A stretch of DNA of 64,000 nt, taken from assembly GCF_031458235.1 (NCBI RefSeq), contig NZ_JAVDYB010000001.1, positions 1,509,001-1,573,000 of the forward strand, in the 5' to 3' direction. Below are positions 17,439-26,474 of this stretch, piece after piece. The DNA comes from Catenuloplanes atrovinosus (GTDB lineage: Bacteria; Actinomycetota; Actinomycetes; Mycobacteriales; Micromonosporaceae). Each line of letters starts with the position of its first letter. Positions within the stretch are counted from its first letter, which is position 1. The notes under the pieces are model-generated. The model saw only the letters and a list, made by a program, of their open reading frames with translations. It was not told where the DNA came from and ran no database searches. The position numbers were made by a program, and so were the translations under genes.

Positions 17439-17824
17439 TCCGTGAGCAGCGCCCGCATCTCGGGCAGCGAGAAGAAGTCCGCGGTCGCCAGCGCGCTCGG
17501 CGAGCCGTCCTCCGGGCGGGCGCCCGCGCCGAGCAGTATCCGCACGGTCTCCGCGTTCTGCCGGAACACCGCGGCCGCCAGCGCGGTCTGCCCGCGATCG
17601 TTGACCCGGGCCGGGTCGGCACCGCGGGCGAGCAGCGCCGCCACCGTCTCCGGGTGGTTGTGGTACGCCGCCAGGATCAGCAGCGTGTCACCCTTGTCGT
17701 TGGTCAGGTTCGCCGGAACACCGGCGTCCACGTTGGCCGCCAGCTCCCCGGTGCCGCCGCCGCGGGCCAGGTCGAACATCCGGTGGGCGAACTCCAGCGT
17801 CGCCTCGTCCAGCTCTCCAGTCAC
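17426..17824 (-). CDS. Ankyrin repeat protein
   Basis: The 132-residue protein holds about three ankyrin repeats: VDAGVPANLTNDKGDTLLILAAYHNHPETVAALLARGADP, then RVNDRGQTALAAAVFRQNAETVRILLGAGARP, and a partial third. Ankyrin repeats mediate protein-protein contacts. No enzyme domain or signal peptide is present, so it is likely cytoplasmic. A VOC-family gene lies 16 bp upstream on the same strand, so the two may share a transcript. The partner is unknown. Confidence 0.88.
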   Translation of the reverse strand: MTGELDEATLEFAHRMFDLARGGGTGELAANVDAGVPANLTNDKGDTLLILAAYHNHPETVAALLARGADPARVNDRGQTALAAAVFRQNAETVRILLGAGARPEDGSPSALATADFFSLPEMRALLTESRS

Positions 17825-17840
17825 GCCACCACAGTAGGGC

Positions 17841-18251
17841 CTACTCCCGGGGCGCGCCGATGTTGACCAGCCAGCCGACGCCGTACCGGTCGGTGAGCTG
17901 GCCGAACTCGTCGCCCCACATCTGCTTCGCCAGCGGCGTGTGCACGGTCGCGCCCTCGGAGAGCTTCTCCCAGTAGCCGCGCAGCAGCTCCGCCTCGTCG
18001 CCGCTCAGGCTGATCGTGATGTTCGACCCCGGCGTGGCGTCCATGTCCGGCGGCGTGTCCGCGACCATCAGCGTCATCCCGGCCGGCGTCTCCAGCTGCC
18101 CGTGCATGACCTGGTCGGCGAGCGGGCCCTCGGTGCCCATCTGACCGAAGGTCATCACGTCCACCTCGCCGCCGAGCACCTCCCGGTAGAACTCCAGCGC
18201 CTCCCTCGCCTGCCCGCGGAAGTTGATGTACGGGTTGAGCCGCGCGACCAT
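17841..18251 (-). CDS. VOC-superfamily (PhnB/glyoxalase-like) protein
   Basis: The 136-residue protein has the paired beta-alpha-beta pattern of the vicinal oxygen chelate fold. It starts LNPYINFRGQAREALEFYREVLGGEV and ends GDEFGQLTDRYGVGWLVNIG, both typical of the PhnB/YdcJ-like branch (often annotated 3-demethylubiquinone methyltransferase-like by mistake). The biochemical role is unknown. The start is at MVARLNPY; a longer in-frame extension is unlikely because it would overlap the divergent cupin gene. Confidence 0.88.
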   Translation of the reverse strand: MVARLNPYINFRGQAREALEFYREVLGGEVDVMTFGQMGTEGPLADQVMHGQLETPAGMTLMVADTPPDMDATPGSNITISLSGDEAELLRGYWEKLSEGATVHTPLAKQMWGDEFGQLTDRYGVGWLVNIGAPRE

Positions 18252-18359
18252 GCCAAGCCCTCCTGACCTGCGTGGATGTCGTCGACCGGAGCGTAACCCC
18301 GGCCGTGGCCCCGGCGTGTCAACCTCGCCGTCCCGGGCCGCGCCGGGCACAGTCGGCGC

Positions 18360-18734
18360 ATGACGGTCTACGTGGGAAACGCCGGCACGGACGCGCCCGC
18401 GGAGCGCGGCTGGCTGCTCGGCCACTTCAAGCCACCGGGCGGCCCGCTGCACAGCACGGACGTGGAGATCAAGTGGGGCGTCCACCCGGCCGGGGACCGC
18501 CGCGCCGCCTGGGCCACGGGGGAGACCCGTACCGCGCTGCTGCTCCTGATCAGCGGCCTGTTCACGCTGGAGTTCCGGGACCGCGAGGTGACGCTGTCCC
18601 GGCAGGGCGACTACGTGGTCTGGGGTCCCGGCGAGGACCACTCCTGGCACGTACCGCGCGACGCCGTCGTCCTCACGGTCCGCTGGCCGTCCGTGCCCGG
18701 CTGGCGGCTCCCGGCGGATTCCGCTGCCGGCTGA
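18360..18734 (+). CDS. Cupin-like small protein
   Basis: The 124-residue protein shows a single small beta-barrel pattern, with LLLLISGLFTLEFRDREVTLSRQGDYVVWGPGEDHSWHVPRDAVVLTVRWPS near the end. This resembles cupin domain proteins (H-bearing GEDHSWHV strand). The role is unknown; such proteins may bind a small molecule or metal. It is divergent from the VOC gene by 108 bp and is followed by an alpha/beta hydrolase 35 bp later. Confidence 0.75.
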   Translation: MTVYVGNAGTDAPAERGWLLGHFKPPGGPLHSTDVEIKWGVHPAGDRRAAWATGETRTALLLLISGLFTLEFRDREVTLSRQGDYVVWGPGEDHSWHVPRDAVVLTVRWPSVPGWRLPADSAAG

Positions 18735-18769
18735 TCACCCTTTGGCCGTACGACGCCTAGATTGGGGGT

Positions 18770-19561
18770 ATGAGCCTTCCGGTGTGGTGCGAGGCGCTCG
18801 GCGCCGGCCCTGCGATCATCTTCCCGTGCCGGACCCGCCGCGAGCACGCCGACCTCGCCGAGCGGCTGTCCGACCGCTTCCGCGTGATCCGCTACATGCC
18901 CCGCCACGTGACCGGCCTCGACGCCCCGGCCGGCGACGCCGGCGACTGGGTCACCTGGGAGGAGCAGGAGGACGGCCCCGCGTTCTGGGGCGGCAAGCCG
19001 ATCGAGGACTTCCCGGTCGACCTGGAGATCGCCGACCTGCACCGGGTCGCCGACGAGGCCGGTGCCGACCGTTTCGTGCTCGCCGGCTACTCCGGCATGG
19101 CCGCGCTCGCCGCGTTCCTCACCCCGCTCACCCCGCGCGCCGCCGGCCTGCTCGCCGGCGGCTTCCCCATCCTCGGCCCGAAGGAATACTGGATGGGGTC
19201 CGCCGAGGGCGCCCGCCTCGCCTATCTGACCGCCGGCATGCGCGCGCTGGCCGACAACGCGTTCGCCACCGCACTCATGTACCGCGCCTGGCACGACCGC
19301 GACGATCGCGCCGCCCTCACCGCCCTCCCCGGCCCCAAACTCCTCTGGTACGGCTCCGACGACGGCGAACCCGGCTGTCTCCTCCGCGAGTCCCGCCCCG
19401 GCGCCCGCCTCGCCGCCCGCGTCCGCGCCACCCGTCCCGACCTCGAGGCCTGCGGCTTCGCCGTCCTCGAACTCCCCGGCCTCGACCACATGTCCGTCCA
19501 GGCCAGCCCCGATGCGGTCGCCGCCCGCCTGCGCGTCCTGCTCGCCGACCGTTCCTGGTGA
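18770..19561 (+). CDS. Alpha/beta hydrolase
   Basis: The 263-residue protein has the alpha/beta hydrolase pattern with nucleophile elbow GYSGM (Ser near residue 108), a late Asp/Glu region and GLDHMSVQASPD supplying the catalytic His. The substrate is unknown. A TAGATT hexamer at 18757-18762 ends 7 bases before the ATG and no ribosome site is seen, which suggests a leaderless transcript. A dispersed intergenic repeat element begins shortly after the stop. Confidence 0.85.
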   Translation: MSLPVWCEALGAGPAIIFPCRTRREHADLAERLSDRFRVIRYMPRHVTGLDAPAGDAGDWVTWEEQEDGPAFWGGKPIEDFPVDLEIADLHRVADEAGADRFVLAGYSGMAALAAFLTPLTPRAAGLLAGGFPILGPKEYWMGSAEGARLAYLTAGMRALADNAFATALMYRAWHDRDDRAALTALPGPKLLWYGSDDGEPGCLLRESRPGARLAARVRATRPDLEACGFAVLELPGLDHMSVQASPDAVAARLRVLLADRSW

Positions 19562-19578
19562 CAAACCCTTTATATCTG

Positions 19579-19630
19579 CCCACTCCCGGCGTGGCCGGGG
19601 TCCGCATGCTCCCGCGGGCCCCGGTCCCGC
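19579..19630 (+). repeat. Dispersed intergenic element, copy 1
   Basis: CCCACTCCCGGCGTGG is followed by GCATGCTCCCGCGGG and CCGGTC, sharing its order of blocks with 36408-36490 and, inverted, with 46815-46900 and 61940-62030. It begins 18 bp after the hydrolase stop, in the same orientation as that gene. The remaining spacer to 19924 shows no gene. It includes the palindrome GTAACCGGTTAC at 19917-19928, which overlaps the stop of the next gene. Confidence 0.55.
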
Positions 19631-19924
19631 ACCACTCACCTTTCGACCAGGTCCGCGACCCGGCCCCGATCCAGCGTCCGTCTGCACCGAATACCCGCCG
19701 GCCGCGCCGACTCCGGTCGGTGAATCCACGTCCCCGGGCGCCGCACGCCCGAACGTTCGGCATTGGCGACTCTCGGCCGTGGTGGTGTCAGGCGTGGGCA
19801 CGTCATGTGCCGGAATTCCGTGCCCGGGCCGCGCACAGTGAGTGATCGATCGAAAGGTCGCGCTCTCCCGAGAGGAGCTCGGCCGCGGATCGGAACAGCT
19901 GCTGGCCGGAAAGGCTGTAACCGG

Positions 19925-22336
19925 TTACTCGGTGGCCGACTCGCGTTGCCAGAGGCGTTCGCAGACGCGCTCGATGCCGCGGTGCAGGTGCCGGCGGTAG
20001 GTGCTGAACGACAGGCCGAGCCGCTCGGCCGCCGCCACCTGGGTGGGAAGCCGATGGAAGAACGTCGTCGCCACCACGCGGTGCAGGCGCGCGTCCTGCG
20101 GGTCCTCGCGCAGCCCGTCGACCGCGTCGATCAGCAGCTCGCGCAGCGCCTCCACGGACTCCTCGGCCGACGCCGACGCCGACGCCGACTCCGCCTCGAA
20201 GCCCGGCGTCGCCCGAAGTCCCGCCTCCGGCTCCCGGGCGAGGTCTCGGCGTGCGGCTCCCGGGCCGTGAGCCGGGTCGGCGCGGTGGCCGAGGCCCCAT
20301 CCGTCGTCGGTATCCGCACCGGAGCCGGAAACCTCCGCCGGACCGGCGCGGTGGCCGGGTTCCGGGGCGGTGGCGGGGTCGGCGGACCGTGCCGGGGCGG
20401 CGCGGTGGCCGGGTGCCGGGTCTGCGGCCCGGGCCGGGACGGGACGGTGGGCGGAGTTCGCGTCGGGAGACGGCGGCGGCGTCGCGCGGCGGGCCGGGTG
20501 CCGTCCGGCGCCGGGAACCGGCCCCGCACCGGAGCGGGCGTCCACAGGGGAGGCCGGCCGGGGGGAGGCGGCGATCATGCGGGTACGCAGGAGCGGGCTG
20601 GAGGCCAGCGAGGCGGGGCGGTGGAAGTCGCGGAGGGCGTCGCGGACGGCGGCGTCGAAGTCGGGGCGGGAGAGGGCGGTGGCGGACTGGGTGGGGGAGG
20701 AGGTGGAGGTGGCCGCCGGGGCGGTGAGGCCGAACCAGACGTGCGACGCGGTGACGCGCCAGTCGCAGCCGAAGAGCGTGTAGTGGCGGCCGCCGATGGT
20801 GGCGGTGGCGTCGACCGGGTGGTGGCCGACCAGGGCGAGCAGGGGCTCCCACTTCGCGGCGCTGACGGCGGGCACGTACGTCCAGGCCAGGCGGTCGGAG
20901 CGAATCCACATGGCGTAGACGCGCTGCTGGAGCACGTGCATCGCGGACGTCAGCGCGTCGTACGCGGCACCGTCGATCATGAAGCGGGTGATGCCGACGT
21001 GTTCGCCGGCGCCGAGCGGGCGGGTGCGTTCCGCGTGGGCCCAGGCGGCGGTCGCGACCGGGTCGGCGGCGACCGCGTCCGGGCTGCCGGCCGGGAGGCG
21101 GAGCCAGAGCAGGAATCCGGCGGGGGCGTCGTCGGCGGAGTGGCGGTAGACGCGGAACGACTCGGGCTGGACGCGCAGCCAGTGGGTGACGATCGCGGCG
21201 GATTCCTCGCCCTCGGCGGCGCGGGTCATCTCCACGATCGCGGCGTGGTCGCCGGGGCGCAGGCCGTCCTCGTAGCCGCCGCCGTGCTGCGGGAGCATGG
21301 CCTGCCAGGCCGCGGCCGGGCCGTACCGCTGGAGGTGGACCAGCGCGCGGGTGGCGGTGAGCGTCTCCGCCGGGGTGGCCGCGTCCCGTACCAGCGTGAG
21401 CAGATGATCTCCGATCGCGTGGTGCATCCGCTCGTATCCGGTGGGGTCGCGCCAGCGCAGGTCCGCGTCGATCGCCTCGCGCACCATCTCGTGCAGCGCC
21501 ACGCCGTGCCGGCCGGTCTCCGCGAACGGCAGCGACCGCAGCCAGGCCAGCAGCGCGCCCGCGTCGACGCCGCCCAGCACGGCCGCGAGCAGCGCCTCCG
21601 TGGTGTGCGGCGCGTGCGCGCAGATCTCCAGCGCGCGCCGGTACGCGCCGGACGGCACCTCGCCGATCAGCGTGCCGAGCAGCGAGGCGAGCACCTCGGG
21701 CCCGGGGCACCAGGGCGGGCCGGCGGACGGCAGCGCGTCGGGCGGCAGCGTGGCGGCGAGGCTGAGCGCGAGCGGGTGACCGCCGGTGAAGGAGAGCACG
21801 GCGGCGCGGGACTCCGCCGGTACGCCGCGGACCTCCAGCAGCCGCGCGGCCTCCTCGGCGCTGAGGTCGCCGAGCTCCCGCGACGTGGCGGAGAACGGCT
21901 CGCGGCCGGCGATCACCACCACGCTGCGCTCCGGCAGCCGGGGCAGGAACGCCTCGCGCAGCCAGCCCTCAAGGCCCTGGCAGTGCTCGAACGCGTCGAC
22001 GAGCAGCACCGGCGCGGGACCGCCGGCCCGGGACACCTCGGCCGCGAACGCGGCCGGCGTCGGGTCCAGCGTGCGGCCGTCGACCTCGGCGACCGCGCGG
22101 CCGGCGTCGCGTGCCTCGTCCGCGAGCCGGCGCAGCAGTGTGGACTTGCCGATGCCGCCGGGGCCGTGCAGGCAGAGCGTGCCGCCGTCGCGCAGCAGGG
22201 ACCGGAACGCGGCCAGCTCACGCTCCCGGCCGACGAAGACGCGGTCGCGGGCGGCGCGCAGCCGCTCGCCGAGACTGCCGGGCCGTACGGTGGCAGGACG
22301 CGGTCGGGGAATGACGAGGTGGCCGCCGGTGTCCAT
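19925..22336 (-). CDS. AAA/STAND-type ATPase with C-terminal HTH
   Basis: The 803-residue protein has an N-terminal ATPase (about 35-240) with Walker A GPGGIGKS (58-65), a VLLVDAFEHC Walker B and a GREPF sensor. A middle region (about 400-560) looks like a GNAT-type alpha/beta fold but I cannot confirm this. A Pro/Ala-rich linker (about 570-720) follows. The C-terminal helical domain contains QVAAAERLGLSFSTYRRHLHRG, a helix-turn-helix. The layout is that of a large signal-sensing transcription regulator. The ligand and targets are unknown. The stop overlaps a GTAACCGGTTAC palindrome. Confidence 0.7.
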   Translation of the reverse strand: MDTGGHLVIPRPRPATVRPGSLGERLRAARDRVFVGRERELAAFRSLLRDGGTLCLHGPGGIGKSTLLRRLADEARDAGRAVAEVDGRTLDPTPAAFAAEVSRAGGPAPVLLVDAFEHCQGLEGWLREAFLPRLPERSVVVIAGREPFSATSRELGDLSAEEAARLLEVRGVPAESRAAVLSFTGGHPLALSLAATLPPDALPSAGPPWCPGPEVLASLLGTLIGEVPSGAYRRALEICAHAPHTTEALLAAVLGGVDAGALLAWLRSLPFAETGRHGVALHEMVREAIDADLRWRDPTGYERMHHAIGDHLLTLVRDAATPAETLTATRALVHLQRYGPAAAWQAMLPQHGGGYEDGLRPGDHAAIVEMTRAAEGEESAAIVTHWLRVQPESFRVYRHSADDAPAGFLLWLRLPAGSPDAVAADPVATAAWAHAERTRPLGAGEHVGITRFMIDGAAYDALTSAMHVLQQRVYAMWIRSDRLAWTYVPAVSAAKWEPLLALVGHHPVDATATIGGRHYTLFGCDWRVTASHVWFGLTAPAATSTSSPTQSATALSRPDFDAAVRDALRDFHRPASLASSPLLRTRMIAASPRPASPVDARSGAGPVPGAGRHPARRATPPPSPDANSAHRPVPARAADPAPGHRAAPARSADPATAPEPGHRAGPAEVSGSGADTDDGWGLGHRADPAHGPGAARRDLAREPEAGLRATPGFEAESASASASAEESVEALRELLIDAVDGLREDPQDARLHRVVATTFFHRLPTQVAAAERLGLSFSTYRRHLHRGIERVCERLWQRESATE

Positions 22337-22390
22337 GGATGCGCATCCTAGACCGGCCTCGACACGCCGAGGATTGCGCAGAGTGACGGA

Positions 22391-22621
22391 CTATCCGGCG
22401 GCGGAGCGGCTGCCCCGGACCTCGATCGAGTCGAGCAGCGCGCGGGTGGCGGCCGCGACCGCGTCCACGGCGGCGTCGAACGCCTCCCGGTTGTGCGCGG
22501 CGGGCGCCCGGAAGCCGCTGATCTTCCGTACGTACTGCAACGCGGCGGCGTGCACGTCGTCCTCACCGGCGTCCTCGACGTACGGCGGACGGAGGGTCTT
22601 GATGCTTCGGCACATGGGCAC
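22391..22621 (-). CDS. DUF2277 family small protein
   Basis: The 76-residue protein matches DUF2277: MCRSIKTLRPPY, then DDVHAAALQYVRKISGF and REAFDAAVDAVAAATRALLDSI. The function of the family is unknown. The first residues MPMC allow starts at 22621 or 22615; family members start at MCR. It lies between the AAA/HTH regulator and the MocR-type regulator on the same strand but probably has its own job. Confidence 0.88.
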   Translation of the reverse strand: MPMCRSIKTLRPPYVEDAGEDDVHAAALQYVRKISGFRAPAAHNREAFDAAVDAVAAATRALLDSIEVRGSRSAAG

Positions 22622-22651
22622 AGGTTATCGGCGTTTTCAGGGGCGGCGGGG

Positions 22652-24034
22652 CTATCGGGTTCCGCGGCGCAGGGAGCGGGTCCGGCGGCCGCTGGTGCGG
22701 TGCCGGGCGCCGGCCGCCTCCGCCAGGATGTCCGCCAGGTCGTCGAAGCCGTCCCGGATCAGCCCCACCGTGATCCGGATGTGGTCGCCGTCCAGCGGTT
22801 CGACCTCGAACGGCGCGCCCGGTGCCACCCCGATCCCGTGCGCGGCCAGGCTGAGCATCGCCACCTGCTGGTCCCGCACGCTCACCCACATGTTGATCCC
22901 GTCCCCGGCCGTCGCCCGCACGTCCCGGGCCTCGAGCGCGGACAGCATCGCCGCGCGCCGCGCCGCGTACTCCTTCCGCGCGGCCGACACCTGCTTGACC
23001 GTGGCCGAGTCGGTGAGCAGGTCGAGCAGCACGGCCTGGAGGATGCGGCTGGACCAGCCGGGCCCGAGCAGCCGCCGGTCGGCCACGGCCGCGATCAGCG
23101 CGCTGGGCCCGCCGACCGCGGCCAGCCGCAGGTCCGGGCCGTGCGACTTGGAGAAGCTGCGCACGTGCGCGGTCTGCTCGGGCAGCCAGGCGCCGATGCT
23201 GACCGCGGTGGCGGTGGCGATGTCGCCGGCGTGGTCGTCCTCCACCACCATCACGCCGCCGCCGAGCGGGTGCCCGGCGAGCACGGCCGCGAGCCGCTCG
23301 GCGCGCTCCGGCGTCATCGACGCGCCGGTCGGGTTGTGCGCCCGCGGTTGCAGGTAGAGCGCGGTCGGGCCGACGTCGAGCGCCGCCTTCAGCGCGGCGG
23401 GCAGCAGCCCCGCGGCGTCCATCGCCACCGGTACGGCCACCGCGCCCACGGATTCGAGCAGGTCCAGCACGGGCGGGAAGGCCGGGTTCTCCACCAGCAC
23501 GTGGTCGCCGAACCGGACCACGGCGGAGGTGAGCCGGTCGATCGCGTCCAGCGCGCCGTCCACCACGGTGAGCTGGTGCGGCGGGAACGGCCACCGCTCG
23601 CGCAGCACGGATTCCAGCCGGGGCAGCACCGGCTCCTCCAGGTACGAGGTGGTGAACCGGGTGTCGCCGATCCGGCGCAGCGCACCGGAGAGGTCGGGCA
23701 GCAGGTCGTGGTCGGGCACGCCGGTGGAGAAGTCGTGCGGCAGCGCGGCCGGCCCGGCGGTGATCCGCGCGTAGCGGAGCTTCTGCCGCGGGCGGCCGGG
23801 CGTGAGCACGAACGTGCCGGACCGGCCGCGGGTCTGGATCGCGCCGGCGGTGGCGAGGCTGCGCCAGGCCTCGCTCACCGTGGTGGGGCTGATGCCCAGC
23901 TCGCGGGCGACGGACCGGACCGTGGGCAGGCGGGTGCCGGCCGGTAGCTCTCCGGTGTGGACGAGCCGGCTGACCGCGGCCGCTATTCCGCGTGCGCTGC
24001 GGTCATTGACCGCTCCGGCAATGAGCTGCAGCAT
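22652..24034 (-). CDS. MocR-type GntR regulator with aminotransferase domain
   Basis: The 460-residue protein has a GntR winged helix (about 1-75; GTRLPTVRSVARELGISPTTVSEAWRSL) fused to a fold-type I aminotransferase domain (about 90-440). The PLP-binding lysine is K296 in FSKSHGPDLRL and RAHNPTGASM is near 231. Such fused proteins are regulators that sense PLP or an amino compound. It diverges from the pyrimidine-degradation operon with 115 bp between starts, so it is the likely regulator of that operon. The ATG follows GCGGAGAAG; an in-frame ATG five codons earlier is less favoured. Confidence 0.9.
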   Translation of the reverse strand: MLQLIAGAVNDRSARGIAAAVSRLVHTGELPAGTRLPTVRSVARELGISPTTVSEAWRSLATAGAIQTRGRSGTFVLTPGRPRQKLRYARITAGPAALPHDFSTGVPDHDLLPDLSGALRRIGDTRFTTSYLEEPVLPRLESVLRERWPFPPHQLTVVDGALDAIDRLTSAVVRFGDHVLVENPAFPPVLDLLESVGAVAVPVAMDAAGLLPAALKAALDVGPTALYLQPRAHNPTGASMTPERAERLAAVLAGHPLGGGVMVVEDDHAGDIATATAVSIGAWLPEQTAHVRSFSKSHGPDLRLAAVGGPSALIAAVADRRLLGPGWSSRILQAVLLDLLTDSATVKQVSAARKEYAARRAAMLSALEARDVRATAGDGINMWVSVRDQQVAMLSLAAHGIGVAPGAPFEVEPLDGDHIRITVGLIRDGFDDLADILAEAAGARHRTSGRRTRSLRRGTR

Positions 24035-24149
24035 GTTACTTCTCCGCAATAGGCTGTAACAAATTGGCCATTGTCCGCCCGAACCTGTGTCGTTAAAGTC
24101 CTACGCCATCGGCATTGGCGAACACAAGACTGCCCTTGGAGGTAAACCC
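24035..24149 (+). promoter_or_regulatory. Divergent control region of the pyrimidine operon
   Basis: This 115-bp spacer separates the MocR-type gene (minus) and the beta-ureidopropionase gene (plus). A palindromic TGGCCA lies at 24065-24070, and ATTGGC motifs occur near 24063 and again near 24114. These could be sites for the regulator, which typically binds repeats in its own divergent promoter. TTGGAGG precedes the ATG. The motif assignment is an inference. Confidence 0.4.
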
Positions 24150-24989
24150 ATGGCAGACGTCGTTCGAGCCGCCATCGTCCAGACGAACTGGACGGGCGAC
24201 AAGGAAAGCATGATCAAAGCCCATGAGGAGTACGCACGGCAGGCCGCCGCGCAGGGCGCCAAGGTCATCTGTTTCCAGGAGCTGTTCTACGGGCCGTACT
24301 TCTGCCAGGTGCAGGACGCGGAGTTCTACTCGTACGCGGAGTCGATCCCGGGGCCGACCACCGAGCGGTTCCAGGCGCTCGCCGCGGAGCTGGGCATGGT
24401 CATGGTCCTGCCGATGTACGAGCAGGAGCAGCCCGGCGTGCTCTACAACACCGCCGCCGTGGTCGACGCGGACGGCAGTTACCTCGGTAAATACCGAAAG
24501 AACCACATCCCGCAGGTGAAGGGGTTCTGGGAGAAGTTCTACTTCCGCCCCGGAAACCTGGGATATCCGGTCTTCGACACCGCGGTCGGCCGGATCGGCG
24601 TCTACATCTGCTACGACCGGCACTTCCCGGAGGGCTGGCGCGCGCTCGGCCTGGCCGGCGCCAAGATCGTATTCAACCCGTCCGCCACCAGCCGCGGCCT
24701 CTCCGCCTATCTCTGGCAGCTGGAACAGCCGGCCAGCGCGGTGGCGAACGAGTACTTCATCGGCGCGATCAACCGCACCGGCATCGAGGAGCTCGGCGAC
24801 AACGACTTCTACGGCACGTCGTACTTCGTCGATCCGGAGGGCAAGTTCGTCGGCGAGGTCGGCGACGCGCACAACCCCGAGCTGATCGTCCGCGACCTGG
24901 ACCTGAGCCTGCTCGACACGGTCCGCGACCGGTGGCAGTTCTACCGCGACCGCCGCCCGGACACCTACGACGGGCTGGTGCGGCCGTGA
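24150..24989 (+). CDS. Beta-ureidopropionase (N-carbamoyl-beta-alanine hydrolase)
   Basis: The 279-residue protein is a nitrilase-superfamily amidohydrolase with the Glu-Lys-Cys triad at E44 (FQELF), K117 (YRKNHIP) and C154 (YICYDRHFPE). The KYRKNHIPQV and GFWEKFYFRPG blocks are typical of N-carbamoyl-beta-alanine hydrolases, which release beta-alanine, CO2 and ammonia in reductive pyrimidine degradation. It is the first gene of the operon with dihydropyrimidinase. The start is the ATG after TTGGAGG. Confidence 0.92.
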   Translation: MADVVRAAIVQTNWTGDKESMIKAHEEYARQAAAQGAKVICFQELFYGPYFCQVQDAEFYSYAESIPGPTTERFQALAAELGMVMVLPMYEQEQPGVLYNTAAVVDADGSYLGKYRKNHIPQVKGFWEKFYFRPGNLGYPVFDTAVGRIGVYICYDRHFPEGWRALGLAGAKIVFNPSATSRGLSAYLWQLEQPASAVANEYFIGAINRTGIEELGDNDFYGTSYFVDPEGKFVGEVGDAHNPELIVRDLDLSLLDTVRDRWQFYRDRRPDTYDGLVRP

Positions 24990-25045
24990 GCGGCCTCGCG
25001 AGCGAACCGGTGGCTCGCTGCGTCCCACGGCGGAACCGCGGCGCA
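24985..25045 (-). repeat. Decayed inverted copy of the 75-bp unit
   Basis: GTGAGCGGCCTCGCGAGCGA and the following CCGGTGGCTC match the reverse complement of the 3136-3487 unit (GTGAGCGTGCGAGCGAATCG...GGCTCAGC) with scattered changes. It fills the gap between two genes of the pyrimidine operon, so it is transcribed with them. Confidence 0.5.
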
Positions 25046-25062
25046 GAGGGTGGGCGAGCGTC

Positions 25063-26463
25063 ATGGCCACGCTGATCAAGGGCGGCTCCGTCGTCTCCGC
25101 GACCGGCCGGCACCCGGCGGACGTGCTGATCGACGGCGAGCGGATCGTCGCGCTGTTCGCGCCCGGCACCGGCCCGCAGGACGTGGAGATCATCGACGCG
25201 ACCGGGAAGTACGTGATCCCCGGCGGCGTGGACGCGCACACCCACATGGAGCTGCCGTTCGGCGGCACGCATGCGTCCGACACGTTCGACACCGGCACCC
25301 GCGCGGCCGCGTTCGGCGGCACCACCACGATCGTCGACTTCGCGGTCCAGCGCACCGGCGAGGTGGTGCAGGACGGCCTGGCCGCCTGGCACGCCAAGGC
25401 CGACGGCGAGGCGCACGTCGACTACGCGTTCCACATGATCCTCGGTGGCGTGGACGACGACGCGCTCAAGGCGATGGACGTGCTGGTCGCGGACGAGGGG
25501 ATCACCAGCTTCAAGCTGTTCATGGCGTACCCCGGCGTGTTCTACAGCGACGACGGGCAGATCCTGCGCGCGATGCAGAAGGCCCGCGACAACGGCGCCA
25601 TGATCATGATGCACGCGGAGAACGGCCCGGCCATCGACGTGCTGGTCCAGCAGGCGATCGCGCGCGGCGAGACCGCGCCGTACTACCACGGCGTGACCCG
25701 GCCGGAGGCCCTGGAGGCGGAGGCGACGCACCGGGCGATCCAGTTGGCCAGCGTGGCCGCGGACTGCCCGCTCTACATCGTGCACCTGTCCGCCAGCAAG
25801 GCCCTGGAGGCGGTGGCGGAGGCGCGCGACGCCGGCCGCAACGTGTTCGCGGAGACCTGCCCGCAGTACCTCTACCTGTCGCTGGAGGATCAGCTCGGCG
25901 CGCCCGGGTTCGAGGGCGCGAAGTGGGTGTGCTCCACGCCGCTGCGGTCCAAGCACGAGAACCACCACCGGGACCTGTGGAAGGGCCTGCGCAGCAACGA
26001 CCTGGCCGTGGTCTCCACCGACCACTGCCCGTTCTGCATGAAGGACCAGAAGGAACTGGGCGTCGGCGACTTCTCCAAGATCCCGAACGGGATCGGCGGC
26101 GTCGAGCACCGCGTCGACCTGCTCTACCAGGGCGTGGTCGACGGCAAGCTGTCGCTGGAACGCTGGGTGGAGACCATCGCCACCACCCCCGCCCGGATGT
26201 TCGGCCTCTACCCGCGCAAGGGCGTCATCGCGCCCGGCTCGGACGCGGACATCGTGCTCTACGACCCGGCCGGCCGCACCCGGATCAGCGCCGAGACCCA
26301 CCACATGAACATGGACCACTCCGCCTGGGAGGGCTGGGAGATCGCCGGGAAGGTCGACACCGTCATCTCCCGCGGCACGGTCCTGGTGCGCGACGGCGAG
26401 TACCACGGCCGCAAGGGCCACGGGCGGTACGTCAAGCGCGGACTCTCCACCTACCTGCACTGA
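25063..26463 (+). CDS. hydA: Dihydropyrimidinase (hydantoinase)
   Basis: The 466-residue cyclic amidohydrolase has the metal-binding GGVDAHTHME (H59, H61), the carboxylated lysine K151 in TSFKLFMAYPG, later histidines in MHAEN and VHLSASKAL, and the metal-ligand STDHCPFC. It opens the ring of dihydrouracil, dihydrothymine or hydantoins to give the carbamoyl amino acid used by the preceding gene product. Both enzymes fit the same pathway. It sits 73 bp after that gene. Confidence 0.95.
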   Translation: MATLIKGGSVVSATGRHPADVLIDGERIVALFAPGTGPQDVEIIDATGKYVIPGGVDAHTHMELPFGGTHASDTFDTGTRAAAFGGTTTIVDFAVQRTGEVVQDGLAAWHAKADGEAHVDYAFHMILGGVDDDALKAMDVLVADEGITSFKLFMAYPGVFYSDDGQILRAMQKARDNGAMIMMHAENGPAIDVLVQQAIARGETAPYYHGVTRPEALEAEATHRAIQLASVAADCPLYIVHLSASKALEAVAEARDAGRNVFAETCPQYLYLSLEDQLGAPGFEGAKWVCSTPLRSKHENHHRDLWKGLRSNDLAVVSTDHCPFCMKDQKELGVGDFSKIPNGIGGVEHRVDLLYQGVVDGKLSLERWVETIATTPARMFGLYPRKGVIAPGSDADIVLYDPAGRTRISAETHHMNMDHSAWEGWEIAGKVDTVISRGTVLVRDGEYHGRKGHGRYVKRGLSTYLH

Positions 26464-26474
26464 GAGGGCGGTAC

